Source: Euperipatoides rowelli
Lineage: Eukaryota; Onychophora; Udeonychophora; Euonychophora; Peripatopsidae
Assembly (NCBI GenBank): GCA_003024985.2
Contig: PXIH01S0017717.1
DNA: 12,996 bases
Reading direction: 5' to 3' (one strand)
The position numbers were made by a program, and so were the translations under genes. A model generated the notes under the pieces. That model searched no databases and was not told where the DNA came from. It saw only the letters and a list, made by a program, of their open reading frames with translations. Below are positions 1 through 7,682 of this stretch, one piece after another. The number at the start of each line of letters is the position of its first letter. Position 1 is the first letter of the stretch.

Positions 1-29
1 CACACATGAAACATAGTTGAATAAACAAA

Positions 30-155
30 ATGAAGTGCCCCCCTGAGCCTGCCGATAAAGATGTCAATGTAATTAAGATGCTAGTGGTGAAAAACGAAGA
101 ACACAATAAAACTATGACGTTGGCAGGCTTCAGGGAAAAAAAGACCCAGTCTTAA
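30..155 (+). CDS. Small ORF, 41 aa, possible microprotein or gene-end fragment
   Basis: I do not recognise this ORF. It starts at an ATG with A at -3 (20th-century Kozak-like context) and ends at a TAA at 153-155; an in-frame TGA lies just upstream at 18-20, so the frame cannot extend further 5'. The peptide begins MKCPPEPADKD and ends GFREKKTQS. It is hydrophilic and lysine/glutamate-rich, with no signal peptide or membrane segment. About three quarters of its codons begin with a purine, as in real coding sequence, although the whole segment is purine-rich. GC content is clearly above the flanks. An AATAAA at 228-233 lies about 70 bases past the stop. The ORF overlaps an inverted repeat (41-53 with 122-135), so it may instead be part of a foldback element. 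The complementary strand is also open but hydrophobic. Confidence 0.22.
   Translation: MKCPPEPADKDVNVIKMLVVKNEEHNKTMTLAGFREKKTQS
41..135. repeat. Imperfect inverted repeat
   Basis: CCCTGAGCCTGCC at 41-53 is the reverse complement of GGCAGGCTTCAGGG at 122-135, except for one extra base. The arms are separated by 68 bases. They are much more GC-rich than the surroundings. They could be the ends of a small foldback element, or the stem of a transcript overlapping the 41-aa ORF. Confidence 0.5.
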
Positions 156-227
156 ATAATACAGTCTGTTAAATAGTTGCCTGGAGGGAGCTGCCTCCTA
201 GCGATGAGATTCAGCAACTCAAATGTA

Positions 228-233
228 AATAAA
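228..233 (+). promoter_or_regulatory. Possible poly(A) signal AATAAA
   Basis: A canonical AATAAA lies about 70 bases downstream of the TAA of the small ORF at 30-155. In sequence this AT-rich the hexamer is common by chance. It counts only as weak support for a transcript end here. Confidence 0.15.
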
Positions 234-239
234 CACATG

Positions 240-786
240 TGCTTTAATGATCATTCAGATTCTGATCATTTAGAAAACATAAAGATAATAAGGCTGATTT
301 TAGCCAATGGTAGACAAAGCTATAAGGCAATTCCTTATAAAGTATAAAAAATTGGTTAATTAAACAATCATTTTTATACAAATATACACCTAAATCAATA
401 AAGTTGAAATAGGCATCGATAAACCACTTTAATGTAAACACTTTTCTTCAACCATCTGTATATATTTTTGTTTGGGTAACATTTTTTTTTACAGATTGGG
501 CTTTGATTTTATCGATTTTTAAATACTTAAAAATTTTTTAGAGACTTCCACCTAAAACTGAAATTTTTTCAGCCTAACTGTAATCTATTTATCTGATATC
601 AAATTTGGAGATTATAATTTATTTTCCTTTGTGTTCATTCCCAGTTATTTAGACATATCAACCTAATGTATATGGAAACTAATCTTTGAAAAAAAATTAC
701 GCTCCTTTCATAAATATTTATTGTAAACACATATTTTTCTTATATCTTGTATGTTGTCTAATTATACTATTCAAAATATGTGTAAT
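240..786. other. AT-rich stretch without a supported gene
   Basis: Low-GC sequence with short A and T runs. A 65-codon minus-strand frame at 244-441 has the F/Y/L/I-rich composition expected from random AT-rich DNA. I see no splice signals, repeats or homology clues supporting it. Confidence 0.6.
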
Positions 787-853
787 AGAAGATGGTGGAG
801 AGTTCCACTTTGTAATGAAAAATAAATAAAAACAAAGTGTTCCATCATCCTCT
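787..853 (+). repeat. Stem-loop of about 20 bp, precursor-like hairpin
   Basis: The outer stem pairs 787-799 with 841-853: 12 of 13 positions pair, counting one G-U, with one A/C mismatch. The inner stem pairs CACTTTGT (806-813) perfectly with ACAAAGTG (832-839). A six-base bulge (800-805) faces a single base (840), and the loop is 18 bases (814-831). Total length is 67 nt, in the size range of animal miRNA precursors. The six-base bulge is larger than in most precursors. Nothing in the sequence shows transcription; it may equally be a foldback-element relic. The other strand folds similarly. Confidence 0.45.
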
Positions 854-1622
854 CACCCTCTAGTTATTCATATTTTTGAAGATAAGAGTCTTCCAAATCT
901 CTAAACACAAAATTTAATGATTTTTGAAGATTAAAGCTAGCCAATGCCCTTTTATAGGCTTTATTCCCATCTATAAGTTAAATTTATTATTTCCAAGAGA
1001 AAACTATGCCAAACTGTTATAGGAATTCATCATATCATAGAAAAAAGAGTAATACAAATATTTAAAAAAATCAAAAGTCACTATTATTATGAGTAAAAAA
1101 TATAAGCCAAATCACCTGAACTTTATTACACACAGACTGCAAGTAGTAGTGATGTATCTACCTGTTTGACCATTACATTAATAAAAAACATCAAAGATAA
1201 TAAAATACATTACCTGGAATATTTCAGTAAGTAATTAGCCATTATTGTTTCCAATTCAATCAACCAACATGAGTAGTTTTACCATTTTGTATAGTCTAAT
1301 ATATACTTTACATGCTCAGGACAAAACCAAATCATATTATGACTTGTAAAAATAATCTGCATTTAATTAGGTTTCAATAAATTCTTTGGGATTTTAAGCG
1401 CTAAATAAACTTCTTAAATGAAAAAAAATAATTATAAAAATCAAAGATCCCCAAAAGCCCTTACTAATTGGCTAGCCTGATGAAATAAAGACATTTTAAT
1501 CCATGTTTAAATTATGACTGTTTCCAAAATACATGATAATGTTAACTTCATGGAATATTTTAACTGAAGACCTTTTAATATTATTTAAATAAAAAATTGT
1601 AAATAATATAAAATAATATTGA
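854..1622. other. AT-rich stretch without a supported gene
   Basis: No coding signal, splice-flanked open frame or repeat family was recognised. One perfect inverted repeat of very low complexity is present: AATATTATTT (1577-1586) and AAATAATATT (1611-1620). In such A/T-rich DNA it carries little weight. Confidence 0.6.
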
Positions 1623-1673
1623 AATAAAGAAAAAAATGATCCTTCATTTAAATCGTTTTTTAAAAAACAGTAC

Positions 1674-1687
1674 TTTATTAATTTATT
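1674..1687 (-). promoter_or_regulatory. Two overlapping-range poly(A) signals
   Basis: On the minus strand AATAAA occurs at 1687-1682 and again at 1679-1674, some 16 to 30 bases beyond the TGA of the candidate exon. Their position suits a very short 3' UTR, but the hexamer is frequent in AT-rich DNA. Confidence 0.25.
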
Positions 1688-1702
1688 TCAAAATTTTCAA
1701 TT

Positions 1703-1848
1703 TCAAGATGACAAAGAGTTTGGTATTTTTAATCTAGAGTCTGTCTTGACGCCGGGCTGCCTCCACGAACTCGACCTTGTGATTGGGGTGCTTTTAAACG
1801 AGTTTCCAAATTTCGGTGATACCCTGCGGTCGATCATTTCCACAGCAC
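1703..1848 (-). CDS. Candidate terminal coding exon (GC-rich island), unidentified
   Basis: This is the most GC-rich block in the window; about half its bases from 1738 to 1850 are G or C, against roughly 28% around it. On the minus strand a pyrimidine-leaning tract ending in CTAG gives a splice acceptor at 1849-1850. The exon would start at 1848 with two bases of a split codon. It then reads 47 codons to a TGA at 1703-1705, with two AATAAA hexamers close behind. The peptide contains VEMIDRRVSPKFGN and RSSSWRQPGVKTDSR; it is basic and serine-rich, with no membrane segment. About two thirds of codons begin with a purine. I do not recognise the family. Caveats: a second minus frame reads EIWKLV, a stop, then KHPNHKVEFVEAARRQDRL, which also looks protein-like. 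The plus strand is open from 1623 to 1916. The strand and frame are therefore not settled. A conserved non-coding or retroposed fragment is also possible. Confidence 0.3.
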
Positions 1849-1916
1849 CTAGTATAAAGCAACAAATTGACACCAATCACAAAAAATTTGAGGCTAATAA
1901 TTTTACAATTAAATAA

Positions 1917-2445
1917 AGAAAGAAATATGTTTATGACAGATAGACTAAAAAACTATGAAAATGCAATTTAGTGAAAAGAAAATAACGCTTATCAAAAAGC
2001 AAAGAAATATTTTCATTTGTAGAAAAGTAATTATAGTGCAAAAATATAAAAGAAGAAAACAAGCAAACGTGATAAAATAGTGAATTGAAAAAAAAATCAT
2101 TCTTAATTATTTATATTAATAAAACAGTCATTAAAAATTAGAAAATAATTAGTTAATTATATTTTTAATCTTTTAGACTTGGTGATTTGTGAACTATCAA
2201 ATAGTTCAAACTGGAAATAAACAACTGAAATTAATTAAATTCCTAGCCCAAAATATCACATTTTAACTTCTTTAAAAACATATTTTTGGTTTATTAACAA
2301 TATTGTAACATATAATTTAAAGAATTAAGTTTATAAGAACAGTGAAACAATTCCTGACATAAACATCTTCATTACTTTAACTTCCTGTCTATTCAAATTT
2401 GCCTTTTTTTTACCATCTTTTTCTGCCACAGGATTATTAACTACT
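1917..2445. other. Very AT-rich stretch, nothing recognised
   Basis: Extremely A/T-rich sequence with frequent stops on both strands. I see no ORF, splice-flanked frame, tandem repeat or transposon terminus. Confidence 0.6.
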
Positions 2446-2470
2446 AACACATCTATTGATCAGATGTGTT
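2446..2470. repeat. Perfect 9-bp stem-loop
   Basis: AACACATCT (2446-2454) and AGATGTGTT (2462-2470) are exact reverse complements around a seven-base loop. AATAAA follows at 2472-2477 on the plus strand. It does not match the histone 3' stem-loop, whose stem begins GGCTCTTT, and there is no T run to suggest a polymerase III stop. Confidence 0.5.
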
Positions 2471-3298
2471 CAATAAAGCAACAATATATTCCAACTTAAT
2501 TATAGTCACTCTTATGATATATGGTTAGACTATTATACACTTTTTTAACTAGGAGTAACTAAAATATTTAAAAAGTAATTTAGATCCACCTATAAAATGA
2601 CAAACAAGATTTTTCACAAATAAATATCTCAACAATAAACACATAATTTAACATATTCCAAAAACAATTTCACCACTATTTAGATCCATACAAATTAATA
2701 ATAATTTGCTGGATAGAAGAGTCATTGGCTTATATTAATAAATATCAAAACTACCAAATCTGATGGAATAGGAAAAGGATTTTTGAATTCCCCCAAACCT
2801 GACTTTAATGCCATTTAATTAATCAGTGTATGAAAAGTTAACCTGTTAGTAAACCCTTTATTGGTTTAAAATATCATTTTTATATATTTATTATGTACTG
2901 GATAATCATTTCTGACTGATCATTAGTGTAAGGAATTATAACAAGGTGAAAATGAAGATGGTGGAAGGCTATGCAATTTACAAATAATCTAGAAATTTTA
3001 TGCTGAAATGGACCCTTTTATTTGAGATAATAAGAATAAGCAAATGGTAAAGAGTTGAGGAAAGCAGTCACTGAGGATTTGAGAAGAATGATTTTGTAGC
3101 AATACTACAGACATCCAGGATTACTAAAAAGCTGTAAGCAATAAATGGACTGGCAAAAATCCTTTTCCATGATTTTCTGGCTAATACTATAAATGATATA
3201 AAACAATTTTAGGAATTGCAATAAAGACATAATCCTTACACCATTTAGCATATGGAACTAACCTTGATTGTAGAAATAGTTTAAAACTGTTATCTTTC
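2471..3298. other. AT-rich stretch without a supported gene
   Basis: A slightly less AT-rich patch at about 3000-3190 contains an 18-codon plus-strand run with the residues KELRKAVTEDLRRMIL. It is closed by stops on both sides and in neighbouring frames. It looks protein-like, but is too short to assign. Nothing else is recognised. Confidence 0.5.
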
Positions 3299-3304
3299 TT
3301 TATT
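3299..3304 (-). promoter_or_regulatory. Possible poly(A) signal AATAAA (minus strand)
   Basis: This AATAAA on the minus strand lies about 125 bases past the stop of the ORF at 3429-3584. It suits a transcript end for that ORF but is weak evidence in this base composition. Confidence 0.15.
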
Positions 3305-3426
3305 TGGGTGATGGTGAGATATTAAATTGGATGAAGTTTCTCTGGAACCAGAACCCTGAAATCTTCATAAGTTATGACATAATACATTCAAGTAAATCTT
3401 TTTTAAAGAGTGAAAAGAAGATAATT

Positions 3427-3443
3427 ATTCAGAAATTCTGAAT
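3427..3443. repeat. Perfect 17-bp palindrome
   Basis: ATTCAGAA and TTCTGAAT are exact reverse complements around one central base. The site overlaps the stop codon of the minus-strand ORF at 3429-3584. No specific binding factor can be assigned. Confidence 0.45.
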
Positions 3444-3584
3444 GACCTTGATTTCACCTATAATATCTTGAAACATAATGAGTGGATCTGATCCCTCTGT
3501 GGTTTCTCTCACAGTAGATGTATCATCCATCAAACATGTATCAATATGTGCAATAAAATATATATTACCATGTTCTTCATCCAT
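3429..3584 (-). CDS. Small ORF, 51 aa, coding-like but unidentified
   Basis: An ATG at 3584-3582 opens a 51-codon frame ending in TGA at 3431-3429. The peptide includes MDEEHGNIYFIAHIDT and SDPLIMFQDIIGEIKVIQNF. It is acidic and globular-looking, with no signal peptide or membrane segment. Its composition is unlike the F/Y/N/K-rich peptides that random AT-rich DNA gives. About 73% of codons begin with a purine, a clear coding-like bias. An in-frame TAA lies six bases upstream of the ATG, so the frame cannot extend 5' without splicing. Internal AG/GT sites, for example after CAAG at the GTCATT context near the end, leave room for a spliced exon. I know no family for it. It could be a microprotein, one exon of a larger gene, or a relic of a transposon ORF. 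A 38-codon plus-strand frame over the same bases is less coding-like. Confidence 0.3.
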   Translation of the reverse strand: MDEEHGNIYFIAHIDTCLMDDTSTVRETTEGSDPLIMFQDIIGEIKVIQNF

Positions 3585-3594
3585 AGAATTTTAA

Positions 3595-4188
3595 TAAGAA
3601 ACCTTATAGTTACAAACAAACATTATGGTAATGAATCATCTAATCTGATTGTTGTTTGTAAGAACATGTTTACAGGGTTAGAATTAGTTGGAAATGCAAA
3701 TTGGTGTAATTTGTTTAATCCAAAAGTGGCATCTACAACTTTTTATTCAATTTACAGTATGTATGCATTTTTATTTTCTTTACATTATAATACATATTTC
3801 ATAATAGTAATTGAATGTTATGTCTTTTCTAGAAATAACTACAGCATGGCATGGACCTAACCTATTAGAGAAGCCTTACAGGTAAGTAATATAGGTTATC
3901 ATTAGCTTAATAAAGAATATTTCTTGGAGATTATTATTATTTTTTAAAAGAATTATTTCCTATATTAATGAATTCCTAATGCACTTAATTTACTTTACTG
4001 ATAAGCAGTAATATAGTATAGTAGAAAGATTTGTTAGAGAAATTCTTATATTAGTTAGTTATATACCAACATTGTTCAAGTGTTTGCCAATTGCCAAAAT
4101 TGGCATATTGATACTATTTTGATCTATTTTGTGATGAATTAGCAAAAGTTNTAGTCTTTTAAATCCAATATATTGTTCATAATCTCTT
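3595..4188. other. AT-rich stretch without a supported gene
   Basis: A 104-codon plus-strand frame runs through 3546-3860. Its peptide is F/I/Y/N/S-rich with no domain or splice support. One ORF of this length is about what a 13-kb sequence at 72% AT can give by chance. One N is at 4151. Nothing else is recognised. Confidence 0.5.
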
Positions 4189-4205
4189 TAATTTTTCTTT
4201 TGTAG

Positions 4206-4375
4206 AAATGGGAGACCCAGGTGGGCTCGGGCTGTGGCTATGTTCAGGCCATACTTGGAAAATTGGGGGGGGGGGAGGTTTGACATCCATGTTTATAGAC
4301 AATGAAAAATTAAAATTGATAATCTTTGGGAATGAAAGTTGGATGACAGTGAAATTTTTCCTTATTTCTCCTTGA
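4206..4375 (+). CDS. Possible exon after a strong acceptor, unidentified
   Basis: A long T/C-rich tract at 4189-4203 ends in TAG at 4203-4205, a good splice acceptor. It is followed by a GC-rich segment of about 70 bases. An ATG at 4208 opens a 55-codon frame to a TGA at 4373-4375; the peptide begins MGDPGGLGLWLCSGHTWKIG and ends with MTVKFFLISP. The frame runs through a G run (4265-4275), which encodes glycines. If the length of that run is miscalled, the downstream frame changes. The other two frames close sooner (after about 26 and 36 codons). I do not recognise the product. The first bases (ATGGGAGACC) also match the C box of 5S rRNA, so the segment may be a retroposon fragment, not an exon. 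Confidence 0.15.
4265..4275. repeat. Homopolymer G run (11)
   Basis: Eleven consecutive G in AT-rich sequence. The length is unreliable in most sequencing chemistries and affects any reading frame crossing it. Confidence 0.9.
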
Positions 4376-5597
4376 GGCTCAAAACATTCAGGCCTTATTC
4401 AGTTTTCGTGATTGTTCCAACAAGATGATCATATGACTTCTAATATTGTTTATTGTTTGTTTATATCTTAGTTGTTTCAGGTTTTTATTTATAAGACTTC
4501 CCAATATGTTTTGAAATAGGAATGTATTTACCTATTCAGTGATAGTATGTAGGTTTTTTGTTTTCAGATTGAATTAGATCATGTCCTTGAAATTTTTTTA
4601 CTAAATAGATCAAAATTCAATATAAAGAAATAATCTCCAGAATACGAAACAGGTGTTTACATTTTAGGAAGAAAATTATTAATATTCAGTTCAATCATAG
4701 AAACATTGGTTTGTAATATTTGAACTTTGCATACAATTTTATATAAATAATAATATAAAAAACGGAATATTAAAATAGATATTTAAAAAAAATTTTTTTT
4801 TTTTGTCTCAGTCATCATTTGCTTTACTTAAAACTAATTGTATGCCACCTTTTATGAATATGATGTTTGTTACCATATAATGTTTACATAAAAGACAATA
4901 CATAGTTTATTAATAAAATGTACTATAAAGATGTTATATACTGTAATTTCAGTGATCTGGATTAATTTTAGAGGTATACAGTTGGAAAGCTTTTAATTAC
5001 AAACAAAGGACGGGGATGGGGTGTTATGCAGTTTCTTCCTTAATAAGTTGCATCAGAACCATTTCCTTAAGATCTTTATGTATTAAATGTATAATATATA
5101 TTTCTAGAGTTTATATGGAATTTCGTTCCTGATTATGTAGTCATTTTTAAATCAGTTGAAATGGTCCAATAACATTTGTATCAGTGGATCAACAATTTTT
5201 TTATCTTGTACAACTTTTAACAACTACTAATTAATTAAATATAATAGCTTTTTTTTTTTTAATCAAAATATCATCTAAACATGATAATTACAAAATTTAA
5301 AACAAAGTGAATTCGATGTAAGGCTTTCTGGAATATAGCAATGGAACTGGAGATATTACAATAGCATTTTGTTAATTTTTAAAAAGCATTAATGTGAATA
5401 TTAATTATAGTTCTGAATTTAAATGATTTGCAATCGGAAGTCCTGGTTATGATTAACTTAATGAAACATTTGCTTTTGTTTGGCTCAGTAAAATGTCCAC
5501 TATACTAGAGACAACATATTGGTTTATAAATAATGCAGGATTAGGGCTTGTAAATGGTCAACATTTTTTTTATTATGGCCAAGATATTGGAAAGCTT
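4376..5597. other. AT-rich stretch without a supported gene
   Basis: It holds short homopolymer tracts, notably eight A followed directly by twelve T at 4785-4804. I find no ORF of interest, no splice-flanked GC-rich block and no repeat family. Confidence 0.6.
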
Positions 5598-5624
5598 ATT
5601 CCAAATTTCGATTTGGTTTGGAAT
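5598..5624. repeat. Nested inverted repeats with a TTCG loop
   Basis: CCAAAT (5601-5606) and ATTTGG (5611-5616) flank TTCG, the stable UUCG tetraloop if transcribed. ATTCCAAA (5598-5605) can alternatively pair with TTTGGAAT (5617-5624). The two foldings are mutually exclusive. No function can be assigned. Confidence 0.4.
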
Positions 5625-6460
5625 ACCTGAAGCTGATAGATTTTGCTATTCCTGTTCCAGCAGTAAAAATACAAACAAACAAAAAACAGATGTAAATGGA
5701 TAAAGTTTGGCAAAATTGGGAAAGAATCCACACTAATAGCATCTAAGCATATAGCCTAGTCATAGATGATACACAATATTTTTAATTTAATGCTCAAGCT
5801 TATTCAATGTCATTCAACCAGCAAATAAAGAACTCAGTGATTGATTATATTCAACTCTTTACTTTTAAAATACTGACTTTTTGCAGGTTCCAAAAATATA
5901 TAACCTAAATGGAATTCAGTTGTACTGCAAATGCATTTGATTTTTTTTTTTTTTTTTTGCTATCAAAACATGACAACGAACTACACTTTGAACTCCTAAA
6001 ATATTGAGATTGGCTCCCTTGGTTTCCCAAATTATATATTAATGTTTAAAAAAAAAATGAACCATTTTTGTATGCAAAATAATTATTTTGGTCAACTGTA
6101 CTTTTTTTTAAATACCAGTATACGATTTTCCCAACCTATATTTGTATAATATTGCAATTTAGCCCAAATTTCACTCTTAAATGTGAATTAGGCATACTTT
6201 GTATACCCCAAACATAGAAATTAACCCAGATTATTCTTAAGTATATAATTTAGCTCAGTTTGCACTCTAAAATATTATTTGTCGTCCAAAACTCTGTCAA
6301 ACAGGAAGATTTTATATCAAAATAATGCTTTTCTGCACTATTTTTCTGTTTTGTTTTATTTTGTTTCTAATATTTCGACTACGGTATTTTTTCTATTAAA
6401 TATTCTTCAACTTTTAAAATTTCTTTATGAGATAAACTAGTTTTAAGTACCTGCACCACT
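5625..6460. other. AT-rich stretch with an 18-base T run
   Basis: An uninterrupted run of 18 T lies at 5941-5958. On the minus strand this would be an A tail, as left by retroposition. I see no recognisable SINE or LINE body next to it. The rest shows no gene or repeat. Confidence 0.6.
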
Positions 6461-7015
6461 GGAGTTTGTAATAACAGTTAATACAGACAGACTAGTGGGT
6501 TAACACCTACTCAATATTCTTCATAGAACCATAGTAAGACAATTTGCTAAGTATGGTCTTAAAGGGTGTGGCAATGTATAGGGAACAGACAGAATTGTTT
6601 AGGGTACCCCACATTATCATAGACTCTAGAAAATCATTTCAAGTTTTGGTCCTGATATCTCAAAGGTGTGGCAATATATGTAGAACAGACAGACATGTAT
6701 CAGTGTACCCTCACAACCTTTATAGACTCCTAGTAAATAACTTTTAGGTTTGGTCCTGATAGCTCAAATGTATGGCAATGTACAGAGAACAGAGAGTCAG
6801 GTTACAGGAGACCTCCACAGTTCTCATAGACTCCTAGTAAATCAATTTCAGATTTTAGACCTGATAGCTCTATGAGTGGGGCAATGTATAGGGAACAGAC
6901 AGACAGGTTACAGGGTACCCTGCATTACTCAAAGATTATTAGAAAATCAGTATTTCAAGTTTTGGTNCTGATAGATCAAAGGTGTTGCAATGTATAGAGA
7001 ATGGACATACAGTTA
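6461..7015. repeat. Minisatellite, about six diverged units of 100-106 bp
   Basis: The core GGTGTGGCAATGTATAG followed by GAACAGACAGAC recurs with unit starts near 6461, 6565, 6665, 6769, 6875 and 6981, spacings of 104, 100, 104, 106 and 106 bases. Each unit then carries a GGTACC-centred segment (best preserved as the palindrome CAGGGTACCCTG at 6911-6922), CATAGACTCCTAGTAAATCA, and TTTTGGTCCTGATAGCTC. Units differ by substitutions and small indels; the first and last are the most decayed. A 67-codon open frame at 6544-6747 is a product of the repeat and not a gene. One N lies at 6967. Confidence 0.92.
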
Positions 7016-7183
7016 TATTAGGTAATAGTAACAGGTCATAGTATTTAACAGTGTCTATAGTCATGTTGTTTTGGGTGTTAATTAGCATATTTTAAAACTA
7101 GTTATTTTTCAAACAGTGTGGGCTCAATTTTGCATTAGAAATTTAACATATGTTGCATCTACTAGCTGACTCCAATGGGCGCA

Positions 7184-7248
7184 CAATGACATGATGGGAA
7201 TGGTTTTAGTGGATCTTCAGATTCACTGGATGTTCCCATTAGTCATTG
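7184..7248 (+). repeat. 65-nt stem-loop, precursor-like hairpin
   Basis: Three stems stack. CAATGAC (7184-7190) pairs with GTCATTG (7242-7248). ATGGGAA (7194-7200) pairs with TTCCCAT (7233-7239). AGTGGATC (7208-7215) pairs with GATTCACT (7220-7227) using one G-U, closed by a TTCA loop. Internal loops are 3/2 and 7/5 bases. All 22 pairs form in RNA from the plus strand. It sits about 170 bases past the minisatellite. It may be a small RNA precursor or a foldback-element relic; no expression evidence is available. Confidence 0.5.
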
Positions 7249-7555
7249 AGCAGTTTTGACAAGAAGCAGTGGTAGTAGTCAGATTTCTAAATTGTAGATA
7301 TAATAAATTTAGACTTAATAATTCTGTCAGGTTGATTTAAAAAGAAGGGACATAAAAAAACTAAATTTAAACATTCCATCTAGAAACTAAAGAAGTAAGG
7401 CCCCTAAATCAATCTGATGGGTGGCTAAATAAGTTATAGCACCTATTATCTCGCTTTGAGAATTTTATCATTTTTAAAGTCGCTATTGATTGTTCATATT
7501 TTTGTTTTAGATTACTTTGGTCTTATCTGTATAGTTTTAGGTCTGCTTTTGAGTT

Positions 7556-7682
7556 CCTTCTCTCTGGTCAAAATCTCTTTTATTTGTCTTCTAGAATTGA
7601 AGCAAACAAAACGCATCATCAAGAAATTGTAGAAGATACAAGTTTAACTGTAAATAACTTTCAGGAGATTTTATCAATTTGA
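7556..7682 (+). CDS. Possible terminal exon after a strong acceptor, unidentified
   Basis: A pyrimidine-rich tract ends in TTGTCTTCTAG at 7584-7594, a convincing 3' splice site. The frame starting at 7596 then reads 28 codons to a TGA at 7680-7682. The peptide begins IEANKTHHQEIVEDTS and ends NFQEILSI; it is hydrophilic and looks like ordinary protein. The same frame is in fact open back to 7440, but that upstream part is hydrophobic/aromatic and pyrimidine-rich, as an intron end would be. No canonical AATAAA follows closely. I do not recognise the product. Intronic acceptor-like tracts of this kind are frequent by chance, so confidence is low. Confidence 0.2.

Noticed and set aside
244-441. 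65-codon minus-strand ORF
   Set aside because: Hydrophobic, aromatic-rich peptide typical of AT-rich noise, with no flanking gene signals.
1738-1850. GC-rich block considered as a tRNA, 5S or tRNA-derived SINE
   Set aside because: No A box/B box pair at proper spacing and no cloverleaf; the GTCGAGTTC word is not a proper B box.
2995-3110. Short protein-like run KELRKAVTEDLRRMIL, considered as a LINE fragment
   Set aside because: Only about 18 codons between stops and no adjacent conserved motif in any frame to anchor it.
3427-3443. Palindrome considered as a heat-shock element or STAT site
   Set aside because: The TTC and GAA blocks have the wrong spacing for either site.
3546-3860. 104-codon plus-strand ORF
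   Set aside because: F/I/Y/N-rich composition, no domain or splice support. At about 72% AT, a single ORF of this length somewhere in 13 kb is not surprising.
6544-6747. 67-codon plus-strand ORF
   Set aside because: It lies inside the minisatellite and is closed by stops in the neighbouring units, so it is a by-product of the repeat.
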